A DNA stretch of 64,000 bases from Candidatus Heimdallarchaeum endolithica (lineage in GTDB: Archaea; Asgardarchaeota; Heimdallarchaeia; Heimdallarchaeales; Heimdallarchaeaceae): contig CP084167.1 in assembly GCA_021513715.1 (NCBI GenBank), positions 1,442,571-1,506,570 of the forward strand, given 5' to 3'. A model generated the notes under the pieces. It saw only the letters and a program-made list of their open reading frames with translations, made no database searches and was not told the origin of the DNA. This document shows, piece by piece, positions 1 through 9,700 of this stretch (positions within the stretch are counted from its first letter, which is position 1; the number at the start of each line of letters is the position of its first letter). The translations under genes and the position numbers were made by a program.

Positions 1-863
1 ACAGGCAAATAGATCTTTGTCCCATTTAAATTCGATTCGTGTAAATAACTTCTTACATCATCTAATTTTGACACATCTATTACTGATTTGCCTACATTAT
101 ATCCTTTAGCAGAGAGAAAAGTATAAGCCATTCCTCCGCCAATTATTATATTATCTGCAACACCAATCAAGTATTTTATTACATCAAGTTTGTCTTTTAC
201 CTTTTTTCCACCTAGAATTACAGTAAACGGACGTCTTGGATTACTTAAAGCTTGGCTGAAAAATTTTAGCTCTTTCTCTACTAAAAAACCATATCCAGAT
301 TCTTTAAAATATTCTGTAACACCATAGGTTGAAGCATGCTTTCGATGAGATGTAGCAAAAGCATCATTAATATATATATCAGCTAATTTTGCTAATTGCC
401 TAGCAAATTCAGGATCATTAGCTTTTTCACCAGGATGAAAACGAGGATTTTCTAACAACAATATTTCTCCTGGATTAAGTTTTTTCACCATTTGTTCAAC
501 TTCTGGGCCAATACAATCCTTAGCCCTATAAACAGTTGTAAGTGGAAAAAACTCTTTTAATCTTTTATACACTGGAAGTAAATTAAAACGCTCATCTTTC
601 TTTCCCCCTGGCCTCCCCAAATGTGATATTACTACTATCTTACAGTTTTCATTGTGAAGATAGAAAAGTGTTGGTAATGTAAATCTAATTCTTCTTGCGT
701 CTGTTATCTGTCTATAATCATTTAATGGTACATTGAAATCGACCCTTACTAAAACAGTCTTATTTCGCAGATCTATATCAGTTATGGATTTTTTCTGTTT
801 AAATTTTAGGATATTCTGCATTTTTTCTAGTGTTTCATCATCTAAATGCTTGTTATAGTTCAT
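1..863 (-). CDS. pgk: Phosphoglycerate kinase, 5' part (runs off left edge)
   Basis: The reverse strand from the ATG at 863 reads as an open frame to the window edge, giving 287 codons of the N-terminal domain. Diagnostic motifs are LVRVDFNVP near residue 42, SHLGRPGG, LLENPRFHPGE, and a later stretch containing ILGGKKVKDKL. These are the conserved 3-phosphoglycerate-binding and hinge segments of phosphoglycerate kinase, which interconverts 1,3-bisphosphoglycerate and 3-phosphoglycerate with ADP/ATP in the cytoplasm. The C-terminal nucleotide-binding half lies outside the window. About 14 residues precede a second Met, so the start could be slightly further in. The gene stands alone here, and an inverted repeat sits 30-50 bases upstream of its start. 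Confidence 0.95.
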   Translation of the reverse strand, partial: MNYNKHLDDETLEKMQNILKFKQKKSITDIDLRNKTVLVRVDFNVPLNDYRQITDARRIRFTLPTLFYLHNENCKIVVISHLGRPGGKKDERFNLLPVYKRLKEFFPLTTVYRAKDCIGPEVEQMVKKLNPGEILLLENPRFHPGEKANDPEFARQLAKLADIYINDAFATSHRKHASTYGVTEYFKESGYGFLVEKELKFFSQALSNPRRPFTVILGGKKVKDKLDVIKYLIGVADNIIIGGGMAYTFLSAKGYNVGKSVIDVSKLDDVRSYLHESNLNGTKIYLP

Positions 864-892
864 TCAGTTAACCCCAATGTTACTAATAAGCG

Positions 893-913
893 ATACGTAT
901 TTTCAATACGTAT
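893..913. promoter_or_regulatory. Inverted repeat upstream of pgk (possible operator or 5'-UTR hairpin)
   Basis: ATACGTATT at 893-901 and AATACGTAT at 905-913 form a perfect 9-bp inverted repeat with a TTC centre. It lies about 30 bases before the pgk start on the reverse strand and downstream of a TATA-like TTTAAAATTAT near 971-981. A regulator binding here would sit at or just after the expected transcription start. The role is inferred from position only. Confidence 0.4.
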
Positions 914-1053
914 GGCCAACAACTGAAACAAATATGAGATACTATTAAAACATTGCCCTCCCAGCATAAACTATAATTTTAAACGAGAAAAAAATTATAA
1001 ATTAAGATGTAAATAGCAAAAAATATTAAGAATAAAGCATGTTTTTTTTGTGA

Positions 1054-1551
1054 ATGGAGCACAAGAATCAAGAAATTAAATATAAAATAAATGAAGCAAC
1101 ATTAGAAGACATTACAAACATAGTACAACTTTGGAAAGAAGCAATTGATTTGCATGCAAGTATGGATAAATCGTTTATTTTACTAGAAAATGGGGAAGAA
1201 AAGTATGCAAGCTTCTTAAGAGAAGCGATATTTTCAGAAAAGCAAGTAATATTAAAAGCTGAAAATGAGGATAGAGAACTATTAGGCTTTATCTTTGGTT
1301 ACATCAGCGAAAAAAGCATGTTTTTTAAAAGAAAGATTACAGCTCATATCAGTGACATTGTAGTTCATAAAAATCACAGAAAAAAAGGTATTGGAACCAG
1401 ATTAATGGAAAGATTTGAAAAAGGTTTTGCTAAAAAGTTTAATGCTTCTTCAATCACTCTTTATGTTCACCCATTAAATGAAATAGCACTAAAATTTTAC
1501 GACAAACTAAAATTTAGAGAGCAATTAAGGCTACTAATAAAAGAGATATAA
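1054..1551 (+). CDS. GNAT-family N-acetyltransferase
   Basis: This 165-residue protein has the GNAT fold signature. A hydrophobic strand (LLGFIFGYI) is followed by a strand ending in DIVVHKNHRKKGIGTRLM, the acetyl-CoA pyrophosphate loop of type (R/Q)xxGxG/A at about residues 105-120. A C-terminal LYVHPLNEIALKFYDKL is the usual NxxAxxFYxKxGF segment. It would transfer an acetyl group from acetyl-CoA to an amine; the substrate cannot be read from the sequence. A TATA-like AAATTATAAATT near 990-1002 fits a short leader. The frame could extend a few bases upstream only by a non-ATG start, so ATG 1054 is preferred. It is convergent with the next gene. Confidence 0.85.
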   Translation: MEHKNQEIKYKINEATLEDITNIVQLWKEAIDLHASMDKSFILLENGEEKYASFLREAIFSEKQVILKAENEDRELLGFIFGYISEKSMFFKRKITAHISDIVVHKNHRKKGIGTRLMERFEKGFAKKFNASSITLYVHPLNEIALKFYDKLKFREQLRLLIKEI

Positions 1552-1572
1552 TATATGCTTATTTTTTGAAAT

Positions 1573-1992
1573 TCAGACTAAAACACCTATTGAAAAATTA
1601 GAAGAAGGATAATATTTTGTCTCACTCTTTCTCAAAATAAAACCCATTCCAGTACCTACAGAAGTAGAAAATAGTCCTAATTTACCATTCTTTAATCTTA
1701 ATACAATCTCTACTTTTCTTTTTGGAAAAACCTTCTTTTCTATGGTAAACAAAACTTCATTTTCTTTTACACTAAATTCTTTTTCAATAACACTTTTATC
1801 ATCAACTAACAGAACAATTTGTGCAACAGTACCTTTTTCCAATTTAGAAAATTTAGCAATTATACCACTAATTCCTGAGTCTTTAAAAAGAATACCAGCA
1901 AATATTTGTTTTACTGAAAATATTTCTTCTCCTAACCACAGAATTTTAAAAGAAGGGGATGAAACGTCATATCCCCAAAGTATTTCAGTCAT
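1573..1992 (-). CDS. Hypothetical protein, beta-rich, follows GATase-like gene
   Basis: A 139-residue protein that I do not recognise. It is rich in alternating hydrophobic and charged residues, consistent with beta strands, and has no signal peptide, membrane segment or cysteine motif. Its start lies 4 bases after the stop of the upstream membrane protein on the same strand, so the two are probably cotranscribed. A role linked to that neighbour is plausible but not shown. The overlapping plus-strand frame at 1742-2017 is a shadow. Confidence 0.6.
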   Translation of the reverse strand: MTEILWGYDVSSPSFKILWLGEEIFSVKQIFAGILFKDSGISGIIAKFSKLEKGTVAQIVLLVDDKSVIEKEFSVKENEVLFTIEKKVFPKRKVEIVLRLKNGKLGLFSTSVGTGMGFILRKSETKYYPSSNFSIGVLV

Positions 1993-1996
1993 TTTT

Positions 1997-2959
1997 TCAC
2001 CTTTTCTTTTGTTTTAGATACAAGACGATAACTGAAATTAACGTTAATGAAACAACAAATATTGGAAAGTTAAATGGTAAACCTTTTGATTTGTAGAAGT
2101 AGTTAAGTAAATTGTTCACAAAGAGTTTCCCTTGAATTGCACTCCCATGTTCTCCTTCTTCACCATACATATTCTTGTATGAACTAAATAACACTTCACC
2201 AGATACGATAAGATGTGATTCCCCAAAGTCCTCATAGACAACTGCAGGATAGTTTCCTTTTTCATCTAAAGAAGTATAAAAATCGCTTTCAGTATTACTA
2301 TAATCTTGATCTAACATTTCAGCAGAGTCATTGTAAGAAAAAATAACTTCTACCCCCTCTATTGTTTCTGATCGCAAATCCACGAAATTCCCATTTTCCA
2401 TACCATATACAGCAGTTGGACCATGTAGTAACAATCTTTCAACTCCTTCATTAACAACACCACCAATAGTTCCTGTTCCAGGGTTTGTTGCTATAACTCG
2501 GTATCCAGTTCCATCATTAGAATATAAATCAGAAACTGCACCAGAATCTAATCTCAATTTAGAATCAAGGAATTCTAACAACGGGTTAATTGACTTATGA
2601 GATATAAATTGTCCAGCATAATCAGAGTCCCCAGCGATCCACAGTAATTTATCATCATTTGCAAACCATGTTTTAATAATAGTCATTTCATCAGATGTAT
2701 AGTTTATTTTAGAAGCGGGTATCAGCAATATGTTATAATCATCAATATGTGTAAAATTTTCTATTTCATCAACAACATTACCACTTTCCAAATAATCTGT
2801 TTCAAAAAGATCATAGGTGATGTGCACAGGAGAGTGCCCAATGTCAATAGCTATTTTTTTCTTAGATAACTTAATTTCTGAAGCATTCACTAAAAAAACA
2901 AAAGAAATTTGTTCAGTTATTAAAAATAATAAAAATATAGTTGCTAATTGTTTTTTCAT
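1997..2959 (-). CDS. Secreted, membrane-anchored GATase1-like-fold protein (paralogue A)
   Basis: The frame is open from 3022, but a clear signal peptide (MKKQLATIFLLFLITEQ, then an Ala-Ser-Glu cleavage region) begins at the ATG at 2959. I take that as the start, giving 320 residues. The C-terminus has one membrane helix (FPIFVVSLTLISVIVLYL) and a basic tail. The ectodomain begins with an IAIDIGHSP strand and contains ILLIPASKINYT and LLWIAGDSDYAGQF, the alternating strand/loop pattern of ThuA/DUF4350-like glutamine-amidotransferase folds. I see no convincing catalytic Cys. It is a clear paralogue of the divergent gene at 3139, sharing GDSDY, SYR/GYRVxATxPGTG and LHGP. It is probably a cell-surface sensor or binding protein; the function is unknown. 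Confidence 0.75.
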   Translation of the reverse strand: MKKQLATIFLLFLITEQISFVFLVNASEIKLSKKKIAIDIGHSPVHITYDLFETDYLESGNVVDEIENFTHIDDYNILLIPASKINYTSDEMTIIKTWFANDDKLLWIAGDSDYAGQFISHKSINPLLEFLDSKLRLDSGAVSDLYSNDGTGYRVIATNPGTGTIGGVVNEGVERLLLHGPTAVYGMENGNFVDLRSETIEGVEVIFSYNDSAEMLDQDYSNTESDFYTSLDEKGNYPAVVYEDFGESHLIVSGEVLFSSYKNMYGEEGEHGSAIQGKLFVNNLLNYFYKSKGLPFNFPIFVVSLTLISVIVLYLKQKKR

Positions 2960-3080
2960 AGGAGGAAGAGAACTATTTTTTTTAAAAAAGTTTATGTTTA
3001 GTCTTGTTATTGGAAATTGCACATCAAAAAGAATAATGTCGGTTTTTTATATTTTTTAAATTCTATTATATTCGATGAGA

Positions 3081-3131
3081 AATATTTAATTATTGGAATA
3101 TTATAACATATTCAGCACAATAGTGCGGTGA
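3081..3131 (+). promoter_or_regulatory. TATA-like box and Shine-Dalgarno of the 3139 gene
   Basis: AATATTTAAT at 3081-3090 is a plausible archaeal box A, about 50 bases before the ATG at 3139. A purine-rich GCGGTGA at 3125-3131 sits 7 bases before the start and matches the 3' end of archaeal 16S rRNA. The intergenic region is shared with the divergent paralogue, so the two may be coregulated. Confidence 0.45.
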
Positions 3132-3138
3132 AAAAAAG

Positions 3139-4128
3139 ATGAAAAAAACAATTGTAGGCCTACTTCTAATAGTGACAGTTTTAGCCACTATTCCTTCAAC
3201 TTTTGCTTATGACACATCAATCAAAGTAAAAAATAAAACAATCATGATTGATGTAAGTCATGGAGCATATCATACATCAGTTGAAAATTTCAAGGGAAAT
3301 CTTACTGAAGCAAAGAATACAGTAGTAATGTTAGAGAGTGATCTCTTGACTAACTTTACTGCTGACGCAGATGCCCTATTCATGTCAGGGCCAGATGAGA
3401 TGTACACTGGAGAAGAAACCCAAAAGATCAAGGACTGGTTCAACCAAGGAGGAAAGTTTCTCTTTATTGGTGGAGATTCTGACTATGGTGGTTACTTCTC
3501 ACCAGTAGCAATAAACAACCTTCTAAGAAACTTAGGAGCTAACATTAGATTAGACAGTACATCTATCAGTGATGAAACAAACAATGATGGAGCATCATAC
3601 AGAGTCGCAGCTACTCAACCAGGTACTGGAGATGTTGCCACAAAAGTAACAGAGGGTATGGAAGCTGGATTCATTCTTCATGGACCATGTTCTATACTTG
3701 GAATAAATACTACAACAGCAGTTCCTGAATATCTTGATCTAAGAACAGCTACACTACCAAATGTTGAAATTTTATACAAATATTCAGCAGTAGCTGTAGC
3801 AACTGACAGTGATGTTAGTGAATTACCAACAGACTTATACGCAGAGTCTGAAACAGAAGGAAATTACCCAGCTGTAGTTTTAGAAACAATTGGAAATTCT
3901 TACTTAGTACTAGCTGGTGAAGCTATCTTCACAGACTATAAATCAATGTATGATCAATTCACTGAAACTGGAGAATATAATGATGGAGTAACCTATGGAC
4001 AAATGTTCGTTAATAACTTAATTAACTACTTCCTAGGAGAAGCTCAAGCTCCATTACCAATAGTTCCAGTTGTTGCTGCTTTAGCTTTGTTTGGTGGCGT
4101 ATTAGTCATTGTTAGAAGAAGAAAATAA
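3139..4128 (+). CDS. Secreted, membrane-anchored GATase1-like-fold protein (paralogue B)
   Basis: A 329-residue surface protein. It has an N-terminal signal peptide (residues 1-23, KTIVGLLLIVTVLATIPSTFA), an ectodomain of about 270 residues, and a C-terminal helix (PIVPVVAALALFGGVLVIV) followed by RRRK, which resembles archaeal surface-protein C-terminal anchors. The ectodomain contains IMIDVSHGAYH, ALFMSGPDEMY, KFLFIGGDSDYGG and VLETIGNSYLVLAGEA, matching the divergent gene at 1997-2959. The fold resembles ThuA/glutamine-amidotransferase-like domains; catalytic residues are not evident. A good ribosome-binding site and a strong terminator bracket it as a single-gene unit, suggesting robust expression. 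Function is not known. Confidence 0.8.
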   Translation: MKKTIVGLLLIVTVLATIPSTFAYDTSIKVKNKTIMIDVSHGAYHTSVENFKGNLTEAKNTVVMLESDLLTNFTADADALFMSGPDEMYTGEETQKIKDWFNQGGKFLFIGGDSDYGGYFSPVAINNLLRNLGANIRLDSTSISDETNNDGASYRVAATQPGTGDVATKVTEGMEAGFILHGPCSILGINTTTAVPEYLDLRTATLPNVEILYKYSAVAVATDSDVSELPTDLYAESETEGNYPAVVLETIGNSYLVLAGEAIFTDYKSMYDQFTETGEYNDGVTYGQMFVNNLINYFLGEAQAPLPIVPVVAALALFGGVLVIVRRRK

Positions 4129-4168
4129 ATAAAGTTTAACTTTATTTATTATTTTTTTATTTTTTTTG
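4124..4168 (+). terminator. Hairpin plus poly-T terminator after 3139 gene
   Basis: A perfect 13-bp inverted repeat (AATAAATAAAGTT at 4124-4136 and its complement at 4138-4150) overlaps the stop codon. It is followed by two T runs through 4168. In archaea the T tract alone can terminate; the AT-only hairpin would strengthen it. Confidence 0.7.
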
Positions 4169-4297
4169 TTTTGCTTTGTTTTATCAATAATCTTTATTTT
4201 CTTGTCTTCAGTCATAATTTTATAAACTAGAAGCTTTCAACAGTAAATAAATTTATTAGGGCTAGTACATTATAAATACAAGGACTCTGGGATAATA

Positions 4298-5908
4298 ATG
4301 AATACATTTGGTATAATTGTCAGTTATTTGAGGAAAGGAAGATTATTTTCAGTCTCTCCAAATACTGTTTTATTACCAAACGATATTTTATTATTGTCCA
4401 TCAAGAGTAATATTCAACATTTATATTTTCAAGAATGGTTGAAAGACGAGAAATTAGTTATTAATATTATTTCACCTATTGGTACAATTGTTGATAGTTT
4501 AGATGTGGATCTTAAATATACTGGACTAGAAGAGTTTTATTCTTTTGAAGTATCTGAAAATCTTTATTCAGGTGTCTATATTTTATCAATTCAAGGTAAG
4601 AATACAAAAATTAAGAAAAAAATCACTATAAAAACAAAAAGGAAATTGATCAATCACTATATTCTTACTTATGGAACTGAAATTTGTAACACAAGCGAAG
4701 ATAATATTACAGAGTTAATTGTTGATGTTGTAATTCCACCAAGCATAGCGCAATTTCAAGAAGTTCAAGGAATAAAATTTAGCTTTAAACCTATTGAGAA
4801 GAAATGTGACAAGGATGGAAATTGCTGGGCAAGATTTTATTTTCCAATAGTTTATCCAAATGAGAAGATAAATTTAGAATACAAGGCTCTAGTTACTACA
4901 AGGATTATAGGATATGATGTTACAAGAATAAAAACGATAAGAGAATTAGATGAGATAAGCTATGAATTTTTTGAGAGATATACTAGAGATGAACCTTTTA
5001 TTGAAAGCGATGATATTTTAATAAAAAGAGTTACACACTCACTGAAATCAGAAAATCCAATTGATAAAGCAATTAATATTCTAAGTTACGTACAAAATAA
5101 CATTAATTACAAACAAGAATTGGGTGACTTTGGTGCAAAATATGCAATAAGAGCAAAAAGAGGAGACTGCACAGAATTTGCAAGTTTGTTTGTAGGAATG
5201 TGTAGAGCCGCTAAAATTCCAGCAAGACTTGCGACAAGCTTAATAAAAGAAGAAGGTATAAAATGGGAAAAACATTCTTATGCTGAATTTTTTGCCAAAG
5301 GTATTTGGTGGCAAATAGACCCCACCCTAAATACTGATAAACAATATTTGATAAGAAATCCAGAGAATATTGTATTATTAAGGGGAAATTCACTAGCTAA
5401 AACCCATATTAAAGAAATAAGGTATTCACATTCAGATCTAAAAAAGAGAAAAGTAAGTTTCAAAATCCATTGGAAAGTTGATGAAGTAAAGAACTTCACC
5501 CAGAATAAAGAAAAAAACAGCCATATTTGGACTAAACAAAGTAACATATTGCATGTAGAACAAAAAGAAGAAAGAAGAGACAGCATAAGTGAAAATAAAG
5601 AAAGTTTCATTTCAATAAATGTGCCTACTTTACCTGAAGTTTCTACTGGTTCAATCTATAAGGTTCCTGTAAGATTAATTAATAACTCATCATTGGAAAT
5701 ATCTGGAACATTAGTTGTTTCAATTAATCGCGGGGGAATATTTATCAGTCAGCTTTACCAAAGGACTATAAAAGCAAAGTCAAATATTGGTATTGTTGTT
5801 GATATTCCTGCTCAAAGTTATTTTGGCCCTGCAAAAATCGAATTTGTTTTTCAGGATAACACTGGTTTTATATTCTGCAAATCAGAAAAAAAGATTCAAT
5901 TTCAATAG
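4298..5908 (+). CDS. Transglutaminase-like (papain-fold) domain protein
   Basis: A 536-residue protein with a transglutaminase-like core at about residues 245-350. The catalytic Cys lies in AKRGDCTEFASLFVGM, the His in EKHSYAEFF and the Asp in WWQIDPTLN. These form the expected Cys-His-Asp triad of the archaeal/bacterial transglut_core family (proteolysis or amide transfer). The first 200 residues look like beta-sandwich domains, and the C-terminal 90 residues (about 445-536) resemble an Ig-like domain. I see no signal peptide or membrane helix, although most archaeal relatives with Ig domains are extracellular, so location is uncertain. A TATA-like TTATAAATA near 4270-4279 would give a nearly leaderless mRNA. 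The substrate is unknown. Confidence 0.8.
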   Translation: MNTFGIIVSYLRKGRLFSVSPNTVLLPNDILLLSIKSNIQHLYFQEWLKDEKLVINIISPIGTIVDSLDVDLKYTGLEEFYSFEVSENLYSGVYILSIQGKNTKIKKKITIKTKRKLINHYILTYGTEICNTSEDNITELIVDVVIPPSIAQFQEVQGIKFSFKPIEKKCDKDGNCWARFYFPIVYPNEKINLEYKALVTTRIIGYDVTRIKTIRELDEISYEFFERYTRDEPFIESDDILIKRVTHSLKSENPIDKAINILSYVQNNINYKQELGDFGAKYAIRAKRGDCTEFASLFVGMCRAAKIPARLATSLIKEEGIKWEKHSYAEFFAKGIWWQIDPTLNTDKQYLIRNPENIVLLRGNSLAKTHIKEIRYSHSDLKKRKVSFKIHWKVDEVKNFTQNKEKNSHIWTKQSNILHVEQKEERRDSISENKESFISINVPTLPEVSTGSIYKVPVRLINNSSLEISGTLVVSINRGGIFISQLYQRTIKAKSNIGIVVDIPAQSYFGPAKIEFVFQDNTGFIFCKSEKKIQFQ

Positions 5909-5993
5909 AGATTAATCTTTTTTATTCGTTAATTGCTTTTATTTCAAATTCAACTTTTTTCCTCTTTGATTTGAGAAAATTATCAAATGATAT

Positions 5994-6716
5994 TTACATA
6001 TTTAAAGCAAATATTGAGATGCTAATTAAAAGTGGAATACAAAGATTATCAAATAGATTTTTACAAATAAATTCTAAAACTGTAGCAAATATTGCTAACA
6101 AAAAAATCACTATAAAATTCTCAATGATACTTATTTGGTAAATATAATAAGTAATTGTTAAAGCTGTAAGTGAACCTAGGAAAACAGCTAATGAACCTTC
6201 TAAGGTTTTCGAATAGTTCCTAATTATCTTTGATTTACCAAAAGAACGACCTACAAGTTCTCCCATGCCATCACCGAGGGATAACACCATTATCCCTCCT
6301 ACAAAAGCGAAAGGGACATCAAGGGTTATAAAAAAAACATATATTAACATTAGAGCAGTCAAGATTATGTTTACACTTAATTCTTTTTTTGGTTCATCAA
6401 TCCTATGATCTTTTGAAACAAAAAAATCAAACAATTTTACTGATGGAATTATAGACAAAATACCAACAATTAGAACAGATATAAGAAATATTGCTAAAAT
6501 ATCATAGAAATTACTATTTAATGCCCTTAAAGCTCCTATATAAAGAAGAAAAGATATATGATCTAGTTTTCTTTTTCTCCAAGAACTAAGTTTAGTTTTT
6601 GAAAGTAAGAAAGAGGACAAAAATAGGATAGCAAGTCCTAATATTGATAAAAGAACTGATACCCAATTCATTTCTTTGTAGTCGAAAATCATTATCAGGT
6701 TCATTTTATCGCCCAA
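5994..6716 (-). CDS. Dolichol/phytol kinase-family (CTP-dependent polyprenol kinase-like) membrane protein
   Basis: A 240-residue integral membrane protein with about seven hydrophobic helices. The cytosolic signature of the dolichol kinase/phytol kinase (SEC59/VTE5) family is intact: SLGDGMGELVGRSFGK at about 146-161 and KTLEGSLA at 170-177. Enzymes of this family phosphorylate isoprenoid alcohols using CTP. In archaea this could recycle polyprenol carriers for glycosylation or salvage isoprenoids for lipids. It starts 18 bases after the large ABC permease stop on the same strand and is probably cotranscribed with it. Whether the transporter supplies its substrate is unknown. Confidence 0.8.
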   Translation of the reverse strand: MGDKMNLIMIFDYKEMNWVSVLLSILGLAILFLSSFLLSKTKLSSWRKRKLDHISFLLYIGALRALNSNFYDILAIFLISVLIVGILSIIPSVKLFDFFVSKDHRIDEPKKELSVNIILTALMLIYVFFITLDVPFAFVGGIMVLSLGDGMGELVGRSFGKSKIIRNYSKTLEGSLAVFLGSLTALTITYYIYQISIIENFIVIFLLAIFATVLEFICKNLFDNLCIPLLISISIFALNM

Positions 6717-6734
6717 AGTGAGTAAAAAGGGGGA

Positions 6735-9700
6735 TTAAACCCCAGTTATTGCTTCTGTTCTTGAGCCTAGGATGATGTTTGTAAAGACTAAACTGAGTAT
6801 TTGTAGGATCATCAAAATCACTCCTAAAGCGCAGAATATTTGGAATCTAGCATTTACTTGATTTGCCATCATCCATGTTAATGTTCCACCAAGTTCGGAT
6901 GTGATAAGAAAAACTGTGGTTGAGACTTCTGACAAGCAATACAAAAATGAGACAAGACTTCCTGCAAATACATTAAGAGAAATCATAGGTACAGTGATTT
7001 TGGCAAAGGTTTTCATTCTACCGGCCCCCAGATTAAATGATGACTCCTCGAGCACTTTATCCATTTGTTGCAAACCAGCATAAGCTGCTCTAACAGTGAA
7101 TGGAAACTTACGAATCGTATATGAGAGTATTAAAAGTACATAGGCAATTCCCACGAAAGGATCAAGATGTGCTTTAACTGCAAATTTATTCATAAATAAG
7201 TTAAATGAATTAGGATTGTTAGTAAAAATCGTACCCCAGTCAAAAGTACGATAATATCCAAGAGCTAGAACAATTCCAGGTATAGCAATTGGAATTGTAA
7301 CCAGAGAGTCAAATGCAGCTTTTCCTTTAAACTCTTTTCTACTTACCACATAAGCTGCTAGTGAACCTAGAATAACAATTAAAATTGTTGCAGCGAAACT
7401 ATACAGTAAAGTATTCCTAACAAAACTTGGGATATTGTACTGTGAAGAAACAAAGACAAGTCTATAGTTTTCCAAAGTAAAACTCATATTTTTTATGCTA
7501 GAAGAGCCTAGAGTTTCGCTTATTGACATCATTATTATACCAACATGCACAATTAAAGAAAGTGCAAATAAGATAACTAGGAAGGGATAAATGAACAATA
7601 GTTTCCATTTAGCTTTACTTAATCTATATTGACCTGCTCTTCCTTTGGAAACCATTGAATATTGTCTTAGTGAAACATATTTTCGTATAACTAAAAATCC
7701 TGCAATAGCTATTACTAAGAGTAGACCTCCTAAAACACATACTTCAGGTGTTATGATATTAGAGCTAGAAAGTTGAAAGTCTGAAAAAATAAAATAGGTC
7801 AAAAATTGCCTTGCAAAATTATCCCCCATACCAACAAAGATAATTGGTGTCCCCACATCCTCCATTGATAAGATTAGTACTAAAATTGCTCCTGCACCGA
7901 TTCCAGGAAGAGCTAAAGGCAAAGTCACTGTAAAGAATAATCTAAAACTTCCAGCACCAAGATTTTCAGCTTGTTCTTCCATGCTTGGATCAACATTTAC
8001 AAATGAAGAGAAGGCATTCAAATAAACTAATGCATAGAAATGAAAGCTTTGTACAAAACAAATAGCAACAAAACCCTCAATAATTAGTCTTGAATGAAAG
8101 ACAGGAATAAGGAAAAAGTTGTTAAGTAATCCATTCGGGCCTAAAAAGTATCTGAAACCCATACCACTTATAAAAGGTGGGATAATTAAGGGGGCAAGAG
8201 CTAGAATACTAAAGAACTTCTTTCCAGGAAATTCATATCGTGCTAAAATAAAAGCTAGTGCAGTACCTAAAAGAACTGAAACGAGAGTAGTCACAACCCC
8301 AAGAATTAAAGTATTAAGAACTATTCCTCTTGATACTCCTACCAATTTGTAAGTTGTGATTTCAATATTATCCTGATATTGGAATATTTTCTTGAATTCA
8401 GTCATATTTTGACTATCTAAAATAAGTACACCATCTCCTCCATTTGCAACATAAACAAAGCCAGAGATTGGTTCATAAAAGATGTCTTCAACACCAACTA
8501 TTCCCAGACTATAAGATAGAAGATGGGATACATTTAAAGGATCAGAAACATCATAAACTTCTATACTATAAAAATCGCCTATTTTAGAAGTTATGAATGC
8601 TTTATTATCAAAAATATTGATATTATCTGCACGTCTGCTTTCTATGTGTACCAAGGTAATGTTAGAGGGTTCAGAGATATCGAGAATTACAAAACCTGTA
8701 CTACCCAGAGATAAAAATGCATAATTATCAACAATTTGAATTTCCTTTGCTCTTAGACTTATACCATCAATCTCTTCAATTCTTGAGAACAAAGAAGGAT
8801 TAGATGGGTCTGAAATATCAAAAATCATTAATCGCGAATACGAACCAACCAAATAGGCATAATCATCTTTAATTTGAATGTCATCTGAATCTGTTTCTAT
8901 TGTAACATTACTAATTAATTTTGGTTCAAAAGGATCACTAATATCATAAATTAAGAAACCATCATCTTGATAATCAAGAAAAGCGTAGTTTCCATGAATA
9001 GTAATAAACTCAGTTTTATTTGTAGGAATCGGAGTTATTGAAACTATATCAATACCCTGCTTAATATTACTCATGTTAAATATCATTAATCCTTGTCTTG
9101 AATCAGAAGCAAAAAGTAATTCTTCGCTTTGTGCAATATCTGTAACAAAACTATTGTCAAACTTTATCTGGTTGACTTCTTCGATATTATTGTAATCAGT
9201 TACATTAAGGACCTCAATACCTTCAAAACCTTCAGCAGTATAAATATAACCGTCAGAATAGATTATAGATTTAGCATATCCTCCAAATTCAAAATTCTGG
9301 TTTTTTGTGAAAAAGGATGTTGAAGGGTCACCCTTAAAATTAAAGAATTTTTCATCTGAAAAAACGTGTCCAAAAGCGTAAAAGGTTATTTGTCCTGACT
9401 CTTGGAGATAAATAGCAACATTTACTAAATATTCTCCTGTCCCTTTATTTGAATAAACCACAATATCCCATGAAACAACCCCAGATTCAGGTAGATCAGG
9501 GGATTTAATGACCACACGTTCAGTCTTAGTTTTTGAAGAATAGTACTTAGCATTTGGAATAGAATTTTCTTCAGCATCACCATCTAAATTCCCACCAGTA
9601 CGTCTACCTTGATGATCTATCACAGATAAATCAAAATCTGAATCTTTAGGTGGTTGAAGAAAAATAATAACTTTACCTATTCCTTCTGTAGCATTAATAT

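Noticed and set aside
2960..3022. Upstream extension of the GATase-like gene to ATG 3022
   Set aside because: The extra 21 residues precede a complete signal peptide starting at 2959 and would bury it, so the shorter start is preferred.
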